IMG/VR virus record: IMGVR_UViG_3300020165_000048
Location: 1-39,825 of that record
Source of the DNA: a virus
Length of the DNA: 39,825 nucleotides
Direction: 5' to 3' (one strand)
Part shown: positions 7,411 through 14,461 of the stretch, one piece after another
Layout of the letters: every line of letters begins with the position of its first letter
How positions within the stretch are numbered: the first letter of the stretch is position 1
Made by a program: the position numbers and the translations under genes
The notes under the pieces: generated by a model
What the model was told of the DNA's origin: nothing
Seen by the model: the letters and a program-made list of their open reading frames with translations, nothing else
The model's database searches: none

Positions 7411-8556
7411 ATGGCTTTAACTAATTTCGGCACCTTAACTGGTGACCAGCTCCAAATGTGGAGCCGCGACTTCTGGAAAGTTGCTCGCAACCAATCTTTC
7501 ATCAACCAGTTCGCTGGTACAGGTTCTAACGCAATGGTTCAGCGAGTAACTGAGCTGACTAAGAACCAGAAAGGCACAAAAGCAAACATCACTTTGCTCG
7601 CTGATATGACTGGCGACGGTATCACTGGTGACAACACTCTCGAAGGGAACGAAGAAGCCCTCCGCGCGTTTGACATCACCATTGAGCTTGACCAGCTTCG
7701 TTTTGCTAACCGCATCGCGGGACGCATGACTGATCAGAAGACAGTTGTTAACTTCCGTGAGCAGTCTCGCGACGCACTTGCTTATGCAATGGCTGACCGC
7801 TGCGACCAGTTGGCATTCTTGTCATTGTCTGGTGTTGCATACACTCACAAGAACAACGGCGGTCTGCGTGCCACTTCTGGTACTACTGGCCACGAGTTGG
7901 TTGACCTTGAGTTTGCGTCAGACGTGTCTGCCCCTACTTCAGCTCGCCACCTTCGCGTTGATGGCAACGACCTTCTTACTGGTGACACTACTGCTTTGGT
8001 AGCTGGTGACACTCTGAAGTATCGTCACATCGTTAACCTGAAGGCTTACGCTAAAGATAACTACATCCGTGGTATTCGTGGTGCTGGTAACCAGGAAACT
8101 TTCCACATGTTTGTTACTCCTCAGCAAATGGCTGACCTCAAGCTTGACGCAGACTTCATTGCCAACGTTCGTAACGCTGGCGTACGTGGAGCTTCTAACA
8201 GCTTGTTCGCTGGTTCTTCTAGCCTGATGGTTGATGGCGTGATGATCCACGAGTTCCGCCATGTGTTTAACACTTCTGGTGCTACTACTGGTAGTTCATC
8301 TAACGCTGGCGCAGCTGGCTACAAGTGGGGTGCTGACGCCAACGTAGTTGGTGGACGTGCTCTGTTCTGTGGTGCTCAGGCTCTGGCTTTGGCTGACATT
8401 GGTCTGCCTGAGATGGTCGAAGACACTTTCGACTATGGCAACCAGTCTGGTATCTCTGTAGGCAAGATCTTCGGTCTCCGTAAGCCTAAGTACAACAGCG
8501 ACATTAGTAGCTCTGTACAGGACTTCGGTGTTATCTGCTTAGATTCTGCACAGTAA
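7411..8556 (+). CDS. Major capsid protein, N4-gp56 family
   Basis: This 381-residue protein is the main shell subunit. The N-terminus (LTNFGTLTGDQLQMWSRDFWKVAR), the RGIRGAGNQETFHMFVTPQQMADLK segment and the C-terminal region (QALALADIGLPEMVEDTFDYGN, KIFGLRKPKYNS) follow the N4-gp56/DUF4043 capsid family, which adopts the HK97 fold. The start is ATG 7411 because GGAGG lies 5 bp upstream; a longer reading from GTG 7369 would begin inside a leader hairpin and add residues unlike the family. Codon use is noticeably restricted compared with neighbours (repeated GCT, GGT, AAC), as expected for a highly expressed gene. A strong terminator follows at 8565. Confidence 0.92.
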   Translation: MALTNFGTLTGDQLQMWSRDFWKVARNQSFINQFAGTGSNAMVQRVTELTKNQKGTKANITLLADMTGDGITGDNTLEGNEEALRAFDITIELDQLRFANRIAGRMTDQKTVVNFREQSRDALAYAMADRCDQLAFLSLSGVAYTHKNNGGLRATSGTTGHELVDLEFASDVSAPTSARHLRVDGNDLLTGDTTALVAGDTLKYRHIVNLKAYAKDNYIRGIRGAGNQETFHMFVTPQQMADLKLDADFIANVRNAGVRGASNSLFAGSSSLMVDGVMIHEFRHVFNTSGATTGSSSNAGAAGYKWGADANVVGGRALFCGAQALALADIGLPEMVEDTFDYGNQSGISVGKIFGLRKPKYNSDISSSVQDFGVICLDSAQ

Positions 8557-8564
8557 GACAAGCG

Positions 8565-8587
8565 CCCCCTCTTCGGAGGGGGTTTTT
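8565..8587 (+). terminator. Rho-independent terminator after the capsid gene
   Basis: CCCCCTC-TTCG-GAGGGGG (8565-8582), a 7-bp GC stem with the very stable UUCG tetraloop, followed by TTTTT (8583-8587). It is 8 bp beyond the capsid stop codon. No promoter is evident before the next gene at 8611, so downstream genes probably depend on partial read-through, giving capsid message in excess. Confidence 0.93.
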
Positions 8588-8610
8588 ACTTATAGAAGAA
8601 GGTACATGAC

Positions 8611-9186
8611 ATGGCACTCCCCCTATTAGGCGTTGCAGCAATGATTGGCCGAGCAGGCATAGCGGCTGCAGCCAAAAGATTCGGTAAAAAAGCTGTACAA
8701 GAAGCCGTGAAAAAAGGCGCGAAGCCAAAGCCAAGAGGTGCTACTCGAGTAAAGCCCCAGGCTAAAACAACCGCCCCTAAGAAGCCTGCTACAACAGCGT
8801 CAGGCAAACCGCGCGGCGCGACTAGAAATCCCCCTAAGCCTAGGAAAAAGCCCGTAGCAGGCGCACGCGGTGCGACTCGTACAGGTCAGGCTCCAAAGAG
8901 CCGCCGTGCTAACACGGCACCTAAGCCAGGAATGAGCAGAACAGGCAAAGTTATGGCTGGTGCAACAGTCGCATCTATGATCCCTGCGGGTTCGAGCGTC
9001 ATTAAAGGCGGCGCTAAGACACCTAAGCGATCTAAGTTCGGCGTAGGTTCTGCCAAGACCATTACTTACAAGGGTCGAGAGATGGCGAACGTAGATGCCT
9101 CGCAGTTAAAAGCGACAGGCATGTCTCTGCGATCGTATATGAACGCTTGGAACAAGACCGGCAAGCGACCAACCAAGAAGAAATAA
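8611..9186 (+). CDS. Basic low-complexity protein with RGATR repeats
   Basis: A 191-residue protein rich in Lys, Arg, Ala, Pro and Thr. Residues 1-22 are hydrophobic (ALPLLGVAAMIGRAGIAAAA). RGATR occurs three times (42-46, 68-72, 86-90) in KP-rich surroundings, and the three DNA copies use different codons, so the motif is held at the protein level. A second hydrophobic patch (113-132) precedes a more ordered C-terminal region (ITYKGREMANVDASQLKATGMSLRSYMNAWNKTGK). GAAGAAGG before ATG 8611 is a good ribosome site. Its place after the capsid gene and its charge suggest an internal head or DNA-contacting protein; not identified. Confidence 0.65.
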   Translation: MALPLLGVAAMIGRAGIAAAAKRFGKKAVQEAVKKGAKPKPRGATRVKPQAKTTAPKKPATTASGKPRGATRNPPKPRKKPVAGARGATRTGQAPKSRRANTAPKPGMSRTGKVMAGATVASMIPAGSSVIKGGAKTPKRSKFGVGSAKTITYKGREMANVDASQLKATGMSLRSYMNAWNKTGKRPTKKK

Positions 9187-9201
9187 CCAGGACTATTAAT
9201 C

Positions 9202-9579
9202 ATGAAGATTGTTAGTGGCGAAGATTTACGAGTGGCGACCCTTAGCGGGGCCGTCGTTTTGTTTGAAGCAGGAGTTCCTCGAGAAATCGCTGATGAGATT
9301 GGCTTAATCGCCATTCAAATGGGTGCCAAGGAATACAACGACAAATACGTCGAAGAGGTCAACGCTGAAGTAGCGGTGTTTGAAGAAGTTGTTGAAGTGA
9401 CCACAACTGAAACCAACCCTACTTTGGTTACCGTCCTCGAAAAGATGATGGATGAAGGCGATCCAAAAAACTTTAAAGCAGATGGTTACCCTAAAGCTGC
9501 AGCTGTTAATCGAGCAATGGGTAAGACAATTGACACTGATGCCCGAGAAGCCGCTTGGGAATCCATTCTTAACTCATAG
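9202..9579 (+). CDS. Conserved phage head-region protein
   Basis: A 125-residue protein. The N-terminal half has a compact pattern (KIVSGEDLRVATLSGAVVLFEAGVPREIADEIGLIAIQMGA) that recurs in short phage head-region proteins. The C-terminal half contains FKADGYPKAAAVNRAMGKTIDTDAREAAWE, resembling the FKADGxPKVxxLNxxLG element found in many small phage head proteins of the Mu gp36/HI1506 type. An acidic Val/Glu/Thr linker joins the halves. It sits directly before two adaptor genes, so a role at the head-tail connection is plausible. The function is not established. Confidence 0.6.
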   Translation: MKIVSGEDLRVATLSGAVVLFEAGVPREIADEIGLIAIQMGAKEYNDKYVEEVNAEVAVFEEVVEVTTTETNPTLVTVLEKMMDEGDPKNFKADGYPKAAAVNRAMGKTIDTDAREAAWESILNS

Positions 9580-9589
9580 GTAAAATATC

Positions 9590-10279
9590 ATGGCAGTCAC
9601 AGTTCAAAGCGTAATTGATCGAGTACAAACCGTACTTCAAGACACAACAGGAGTTAGATGGCCTGTCGTAAATGAGCTTGTTTTATGGATTAACGATGCC
9701 CAGCGCGAGATTGCCTTGATGAAGCCTGACGCTTCAGCGGTCAACTCGACCATCACCCTAGCGACTGGAACTAAGCAGGATATCCCTTCCGGCGGCAACC
9801 GACTCTTGAAGGTAGTCCGAAACATGTCAGCAGCTAGCGGCGGCACCGGAAAGCGATCAGTTCGTTTAGTAGATATCGAGGTTCTTAACAGTCAGACACC
9901 TGATTGGCATGACCCGACGGTAGCGGGCGATGCTGCACACACCAACATCGTCAAGCACTACATATATGAAGAGAGCAACCCAAGAAACTTTTACGTTTAC
10001 CCTGGCGTCGCCGGTAATGCGTATCTTGAGATTGTTTACTCATCGAACCCAACTACTGTTGCCCAGAACGGAGCCCTGTCGATCCCTGACATCTTCGCGA
10101 ACGCAGTAATGAACTACGTTTTGTACATGGCTTACATGAAGGACGCCGAGTACGCAGGCAACGCAGACCGTGCAAACAGTCACTTCCAGTTATTTACGCA
10201 GTCTGTAGCTGGTAAAGGCCAGCTCGACGCCGTGACTAATCCAAACTTGGAACGCAGACCTACTAGCCAAATGGTGTAA
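9590..10279 (+). CDS. Head-tail adaptor protein (DUF6682-like)
   Basis: This 229-residue protein begins with SVIDRVQTVLQDTTGVRWPVVNELVLWINDAQREIALMKPDA, the helical opening of DUF6682-type phage adaptors, and continues with a beta-rich middle (ITLATGTKQDIPSGGNRLLKVVRNM, NFYVYPGV, YLEIVYSSNP) and a helical end (IPDIFANAVMNYVLYMAYMKDAEYAGN). Proteins of this kind bind under the portal and close the channel or carry the tail. The next gene has a related layout, giving a two-adaptor set as in other podoviruses. Confidence 0.78.
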   Translation: MAVTVQSVIDRVQTVLQDTTGVRWPVVNELVLWINDAQREIALMKPDASAVNSTITLATGTKQDIPSGGNRLLKVVRNMSAASGGTGKRSVRLVDIEVLNSQTPDWHDPTVAGDAAHTNIVKHYIYEESNPRNFYVYPGVAGNAYLEIVYSSNPTTVAQNGALSIPDIFANAVMNYVLYMAYMKDAEYAGNADRANSHFQLFTQSVAGKGQLDAVTNPNLERRPTSQMV

Positions 10280-10282
10280 TGA

Positions 10283-10966
10283 ATGGCGATTGCTTATGAA
10301 GCGCTACTACCTGAGATCTTACCTATGGTCCCAGGTTGCCCTGACACACTAGTCGAGAGCAATATTCGGTCCTCTGTGATCGAGTTTTGTCAGCGGTCTA
10401 ATGCGTATCAAGCTGAGCTCGACCCCGTTACTACGGTGGCTAACATTTTTGAATACGACCTCGAACCACCCCCGGGTACGTCGGTTCAAAAAGTGCTGTG
10501 GGTTACACACCTGGGAAAAGATATTGAGCCTATAACCACTACTCTGCTAGAGCAGCGGATACCAAAGTGGCGCGAGGGTAATGGCGTACCTGAGTATTTT
10601 GTTCAGTACACCTCTTCGACTTTCCTGTTAGTACCAATACCCACTACTACTGGTGTAAGCAGTACGATTCTTAGAGCAGTACTGCGCCCTACTCACACCA
10701 GCACAGCTTGTGATGACGCGGTAATGAATGACTACCGAGACACAATCGTAAACGGAGCTTTGTTCCGTTTACTACGAATGCCTAACAAAGAGTGGTCTGA
10801 CCTTCAGACTGCTGGAGTGTATGGGCAGCTATTTACTAATGGTATTGAGGAAGCTGAGCGCAGGTCGCGCAATGCCGATACCGCAGTGGCTAGGAAGGTG
10901 AAGTATGGAGGCAGTACAGCTGGCGCTTGGCGGGCTAGACGAAATAGATACGGTCGGGGCGGATAG
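10283..10966 (+). CDS. Second head-tail adaptor / tail tubular A-like protein
   Basis: This 227-residue protein follows the first adaptor by 3 bp. Seen: an N-terminal helical part with DTLVESNIRSSVIEFCQRSNAYQ, a beta-rich centre (FEYDLEPPPGTSVQKVLWVTHLGKDIEP, STFLLVPIP) and helices near the end (YRDTIVNGALFRLLRMPNKEWSD, then GQLFTNGIEEAERRSR). This layout is typical of connector proteins that join the portal to the tail nozzle in short-tailed phages. The C-terminal tail is Arg/Gly-rich. Its last 62 bp are also used by the next gene in another frame. Confidence 0.68.
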   Translation: MAIAYEALLPEILPMVPGCPDTLVESNIRSSVIEFCQRSNAYQAELDPVTTVANIFEYDLEPPPGTSVQKVLWVTHLGKDIEPITTTLLEQRIPKWREGNGVPEYFVQYTSSTFLLVPIPTTTGVSSTILRAVLRPTHTSTACDDAVMNDYRDTIVNGALFRLLRMPNKEWSDLQTAGVYGQLFTNGIEEAERRSRNADTAVARKVKYGGSTAGAWRARRNRYGRGG

Positions 10967-11366
10967 CAACCCCGTCGAAACAGATATCACCTGTAATGCA
11001 CATTGGGTGTTACCGGCGATACAAGAGATTTTGGATGCGAATCCAATGCTGACGTTTACAGCAGGTGATGTGTACGCAGCATGCGAGGTTGGAGCAGCAA
11101 CGCTCTGGACTACAGCAGATGGCTTCGTAGTCACTACGGGTGAAACAGATGCATTCACCGGCCAGAGAACTATGTTGCTTTGGCTGGCTTGGGCAAAGAA
11201 GCGAGGAATGAACCTCGTAGCCCAGCACCAGGACTTTTTTGTAGCGCAGGCGAGAGAGCAAGGCTACATAAATATAGAAACGCGGTCAGCAGTACCTGAG
11301 CTACGAGAGTATTTTTTAGAACAGGGTTGGAAGATCGACACTATTGTTTATACGAGAGATGTGTAA
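10905..11366 (+). CDS. Phage protein with possible GNAT-like fold
   Basis: A 153-residue protein whose first 62 bp lie within the end of the preceding gene; AGGAAGGTG just before ATG 10905 supports this start. The C-terminal half (TMLLWLAWAKKRGMNLVAQHQDFFVAQAREQGYINIETRSAVPELREYFLEQGWKI) resembles the last helices and strands of a GNAT-like fold, as in the internal virion protein A (gp13) position of T7-like phages. No acetyl-CoA-binding R/QxxGxG/A loop is visible, so enzymatic activity is doubtful. It opens the series of internal protein genes. The fold assignment is tentative. Confidence 0.55.
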   Translation: MEAVQLALGGLDEIDTVGADSNPVETDITCNAHWVLPAIQEILDANPMLTFTAGDVYAACEVGAATLWTTADGFVVTTGETDAFTGQRTMLLWLAWAKKRGMNLVAQHQDFFVAQAREQGYINIETRSAVPELREYFLEQGWKIDTIVYTRDV

Positions 11367-11920
11367 TGGGTAGCAAACCAAAGAAGCAAGATTACAAAGC
11401 ATCCGCTGCTGAGCAAGCTGAGTCGCGAATCGCGGCTGAAAAAGCAGAGTTCTTTAACGAGAACTACGCACCTTTAAATGTGGCTGAGCTAAAAGACTCT
11501 CTTACCGATGACATAAAGAACTTAGCGCGCGGGCGTGGAAACGCTGATGTGATGCAAGGGCTGACATCGACGCCTAACTATGCAGCCACACAAAATGCGG
11601 GCGGCACAGCGAGTGATCTTTCTGGCGCGTATCAGTCGACTCTGGGGCAAGCCACAGCAGGCGCGCTTGATGTCCAAAACAAACGTGCTGCAGCAGCTGT
11701 AGGTTCTGCACAGGGTCAGACCGCAGCGTCAGCAGACTCTATGTCTCTGCTTACTAATATTGGCACCAACCGTACACTAGATAAAGCTAAGAACACGCTG
11801 CTCACAAAGCAAGCCAAGATCGATGCGGGCCTTAAGATTGCCGGAGCAGCTGGCAAGAAGTTTGGCAAAGGTAACGAGAAAGTTTCGAAGTTCTTTAAGT
11901 ACATCGACGATAACGGGTAA
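11366..11920 (+). CDS. Internal virion (ejection) protein, gp14-like
   Basis: A 184-residue protein. The start is ATG 11366, sharing its A with the previous stop (TAATG); a frame extension upstream to 11327 is in the coding region of the previous gene. The N-terminus MGSKPKKQDYKASAAEQAESRIAAEKAEFF resembles small internal proteins of T7-like podoviruses (gp14 type). The rest is Ala/Gly/Ser-rich and helical (SDLSGAYQSTLGQATAGALDVQNKRAAAAVGSAQG), with a basic amphipathic end. Such proteins leave the head at infection and help form a channel across the cell envelope. The role is inferred from pattern and position. Confidence 0.66.
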   Translation: MGSKPKKQDYKASAAEQAESRIAAEKAEFFNENYAPLNVAELKDSLTDDIKNLARGRGNADVMQGLTSTPNYAATQNAGGTASDLSGAYQSTLGQATAGALDVQNKRAAAAVGSAQGQTAASADSMSLLTNIGTNRTLDKAKNTLLTKQAKIDAGLKIAGAAGKKFGKGNEKVSKFFKYIDDNG

Positions 11921-11931
11921 CGGGGGCTAGC

Positions 11932-12561
11932 ATGATAGGAAACTCATCCGCAATGTTCGCTATAGATGCAGGCGGTTTTAGTCAGTTCACAGGTTTTGGC
12001 CGAAACGCAGGCGCAAGTCGAACTGGCGGTTCTCTAACAGCTTACAACAGTGATGGTGTAGACCCTGAACAGACCCTTGCGAACATTACGCAGGCGGATT
12101 ACGCAAATTACGTGCGGGACATTCGGCCCATCGAACTAGACCTTATAAATAAGGCGCAGAACGATACGAGCTTAATCGACCAGGCTGTTGAAGATCGAGA
12201 GAACTCTAATCAGCTGATGCAAGGGATTGTTGACCGTAACGCGAGCCGTTATGGCGCTGCACTTACCCCCGCTCAAATGCAGCAGCAGAAACAATCACTC
12301 GCAATGGGCACTACGCTTGGTGGTATCCAGGGCGTTAACGACGCACGTATAGCTCAGAAAGATGCTAACAGAGCACTAATGGCGGACTTGATCGATATTG
12401 GTCAGGGCGTAAACCGCTCTTCGCTTAGCTCGTTAGGTAATGCAGCTGGTGCAGCAGCGAGCCGCGAGTCCGCTTACAAGAACGCGAGAGCACAAAGTAA
12501 AGCACAGACGTACAGCGCGCTTGGCACTCTTGGTGCAGCAGCAGTATTTGCGTTCCTCTAA
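11932..12561 (+). CDS. Internal virion protein, small helical
   Basis: A 209-residue protein preceded by GGGGG. The central region is helical and Gln/Asn/Ala-rich (VRDIRPIELDLINKAQNDTSLIDQAVEDREN, AALTPAQMQQQKQSLAMG), and it ends in an amphipathic then hydrophobic stretch (SKAQTYSALGTLGAAAVFAFL). The pattern of polar helix plus C-terminal hydrophobic end resembles ejection proteins that insert in membranes. It lies between a gp14-like gene and two large internal protein genes. No specific family is recognised. Confidence 0.62.
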   Translation: MIGNSSAMFAIDAGGFSQFTGFGRNAGASRTGGSLTAYNSDGVDPEQTLANITQADYANYVRDIRPIELDLINKAQNDTSLIDQAVEDRENSNQLMQGIVDRNASRYGAALTPAQMQQQKQSLAMGTTLGGIQGVNDARIAQKDANRALMADLIDIGQGVNRSSLSSLGNAAGAAASRESAYKNARAQSKAQTYSALGTLGAAAVFAFL

Positions 12562-12576
12562 TAGAGAGATTTGGTT

Positions 12577-14460
12577 ATGAGTTTGGCATCAGGCATAAAA
12601 AGTTTTGCTTCGGGGTATACAGGTGGTGACAGGATTGACCGTGAAAATGAAAGGCAATCCATAGCCAGAGATCAAAACGATCGGCAAGAAGAAGCAGCGC
12701 AGCGCACTCGTAACATGGATAACATGTATGAGATATCAGGTCTTGCGAACGATCTGGGGATTAGCAAACGTGCGGGCGAAGAAATTGATATTCCAAAGCT
12801 AGAAGCCTTACTTCAGAAACAGCGTGATAGTGGAAAGTTTGACCCTAAACTTGAAAGGTTTGTGACGCTTGTCGGTAATAAAGACCTATCGGTTGAACGT
12901 AACCCAGGATTTTCATTCACAAACTTGCAAGCCGGTCCTGAAGGGACTCTGACTATGCAAGGGACTTACGAGGGGGACGAGACACCTAAGTTCGCCACAA
13001 CTGACCGAAAACCTGGTGCAGATGCAGAGGTTGGGTTTTCTACAACAAGCGAGGTCGCAGGGCTTGTAGCTAATCAATACAACCAGTCTTGGAACAGGCC
13101 AGGTGTTGCTGGTTTTAAAAGAGAAGTCCAATTAAAAGGCGATATCCTTGAAGGGGATCAGTCAATTGCCGATAACGAGGTTAAGATTCAGAGGGCAGTT
13201 GGGCAGTTAACTAACGAGCTAGAAGAAGCAATACTTAGAATAGGTGGAGAGCAGGCACCCGCTATCGCCACGAAGCTGAAGCGAGCGCTTGCAGGCAAGC
13301 CTTACCCCGAGCAATTAGAAATCCTACAACAGTATGGTTCTGAGCTAAAGGTGCCCGTTTCCAACATCGTGACACCAGAAGTCCAAGAGGCGGCTAAGCA
13401 AGTTTCGGTCGGCGTGTTGCGTAGCGATGGAAACGAAGCCGCACCTAAGCAAGAGTCGTTTGGCGTGTTGCGCAGTGACTCCGGTAAAGAGCAAAACCCA
13501 ATCATCACGGCGATGGCCAAAAAGGGAGAAGCGGCTTCAGATGAAGATATTATTCAAGGCAAGGTTCAGGTTACTCAAGAGGAAGTTGATGCACTACAGG
13601 AACGCCTTAAAGCACAGGGTATAACATCACTCGAAGAAATGAATAAGGCTACGCGCGAGGACCAGCAAAGCATGAGACTGATGCTTTCAAGCATTGCTGT
13701 AAATGAAGAACAACGCGCCACATATCTCACACGGCTCAACAACATCACAGCAACGGGTAGCACTGACTATAACGCTAAAGAGCTGGGTGAAGCGGTCCTT
13801 GCGGAGCGCCAAGAGGACCGTGCGCAGCAGGCCGAAGAGCGTCAGGGTTATTCAGCCGAAACGTCTCGGATGACCGCTGAAACAGCCCGCCTTAATTACT
13901 TCCGACAGGTTGAACAACAAGATTGGAATGTCTCTGAGAAAGTTGGGGAGCGTATACGTAACAACTTTACCGCGGCCAAAAAAGCGATTTACGGAGTCGA
14001 CGGTGATGGGAACATAAATAGCGATATTAATTTTGATGAGGGCCGCTTCTTCTCTGAGTATCGAGGTGCTTTTGAAGACGCGTATAGAGAATTTAGAAGC
14101 GCTCCCGCTAGTACTCCTCGAAAGGCTGAAACGCAAGTTGCCTTAAATTCCATGATCAGCATGGGCATACAAGCACTCGCTGAAAGTGAAGAGTATGGGT
14201 CATTTGGGGAGAACTTTTTACCCGATGGCTCGATAAACTACATTGACGGCAACGATGAACTACTGGGTCGACTACAGGTACAGTCTGACGGATCAGTTAT
14301 TGTTTATGACCCTACAACTGGCTCACAACAGGATGAGTCTGTCCCTAAAAGCGTGCTTAGAAAAATCTTTGGTGATTCCGGTTACGCCTACTTTATAAAG
14401 GAGATTAAGGGCGCGAAAGGATCTGTAAAGGCTCGAGCTAACTCAAATAAGGCGGGCTAG
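12577..14460 (+). CDS. Large internal virion protein (gp15-like position)
   Basis: A 627-residue mostly helical, charged protein. ATG 12577 is preferred over TTG 12571; AGAGAG lies upstream. The N-terminal part is rich in Glu, Gln, Arg and Asp, as in the coiled-coil ejection proteins that precede the largest internal protein in podovirus genomes (gp15 of T7). A long helical stretch runs from about residue 330 to 470 (EEVDALQERLKAQGITSLEEMNK, ERQEDRAQQAEERQGYSAET). A short motif, GVLRSD, is duplicated near residues 280 and 297. The C-terminal third looks more globular. No enzyme motif is visible. Function is inferred from order and composition. Confidence 0.62.
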   Translation: MSLASGIKSFASGYTGGDRIDRENERQSIARDQNDRQEEAAQRTRNMDNMYEISGLANDLGISKRAGEEIDIPKLEALLQKQRDSGKFDPKLERFVTLVGNKDLSVERNPGFSFTNLQAGPEGTLTMQGTYEGDETPKFATTDRKPGADAEVGFSTTSEVAGLVANQYNQSWNRPGVAGFKREVQLKGDILEGDQSIADNEVKIQRAVGQLTNELEEAILRIGGEQAPAIATKLKRALAGKPYPEQLEILQQYGSELKVPVSNIVTPEVQEAAKQVSVGVLRSDGNEAAPKQESFGVLRSDSGKEQNPIITAMAKKGEAASDEDIIQGKVQVTQEEVDALQERLKAQGITSLEEMNKATREDQQSMRLMLSSIAVNEEQRATYLTRLNNITATGSTDYNAKELGEAVLAERQEDRAQQAEERQGYSAETSRMTAETARLNYFRQVEQQDWNVSEKVGERIRNNFTAAKKAIYGVDGDGNINSDINFDEGRFFSEYRGAFEDAYREFRSAPASTPRKAETQVALNSMISMGIQALAESEEYGSFGENFLPDGSINYIDGNDELLGRLQVQSDGSVIVYDPTTGSQQDESVPKSVLRKIFGDSGYAYFIKEIKGAKGSVKARANSNKAG

Positions 14461-14461
14461 C

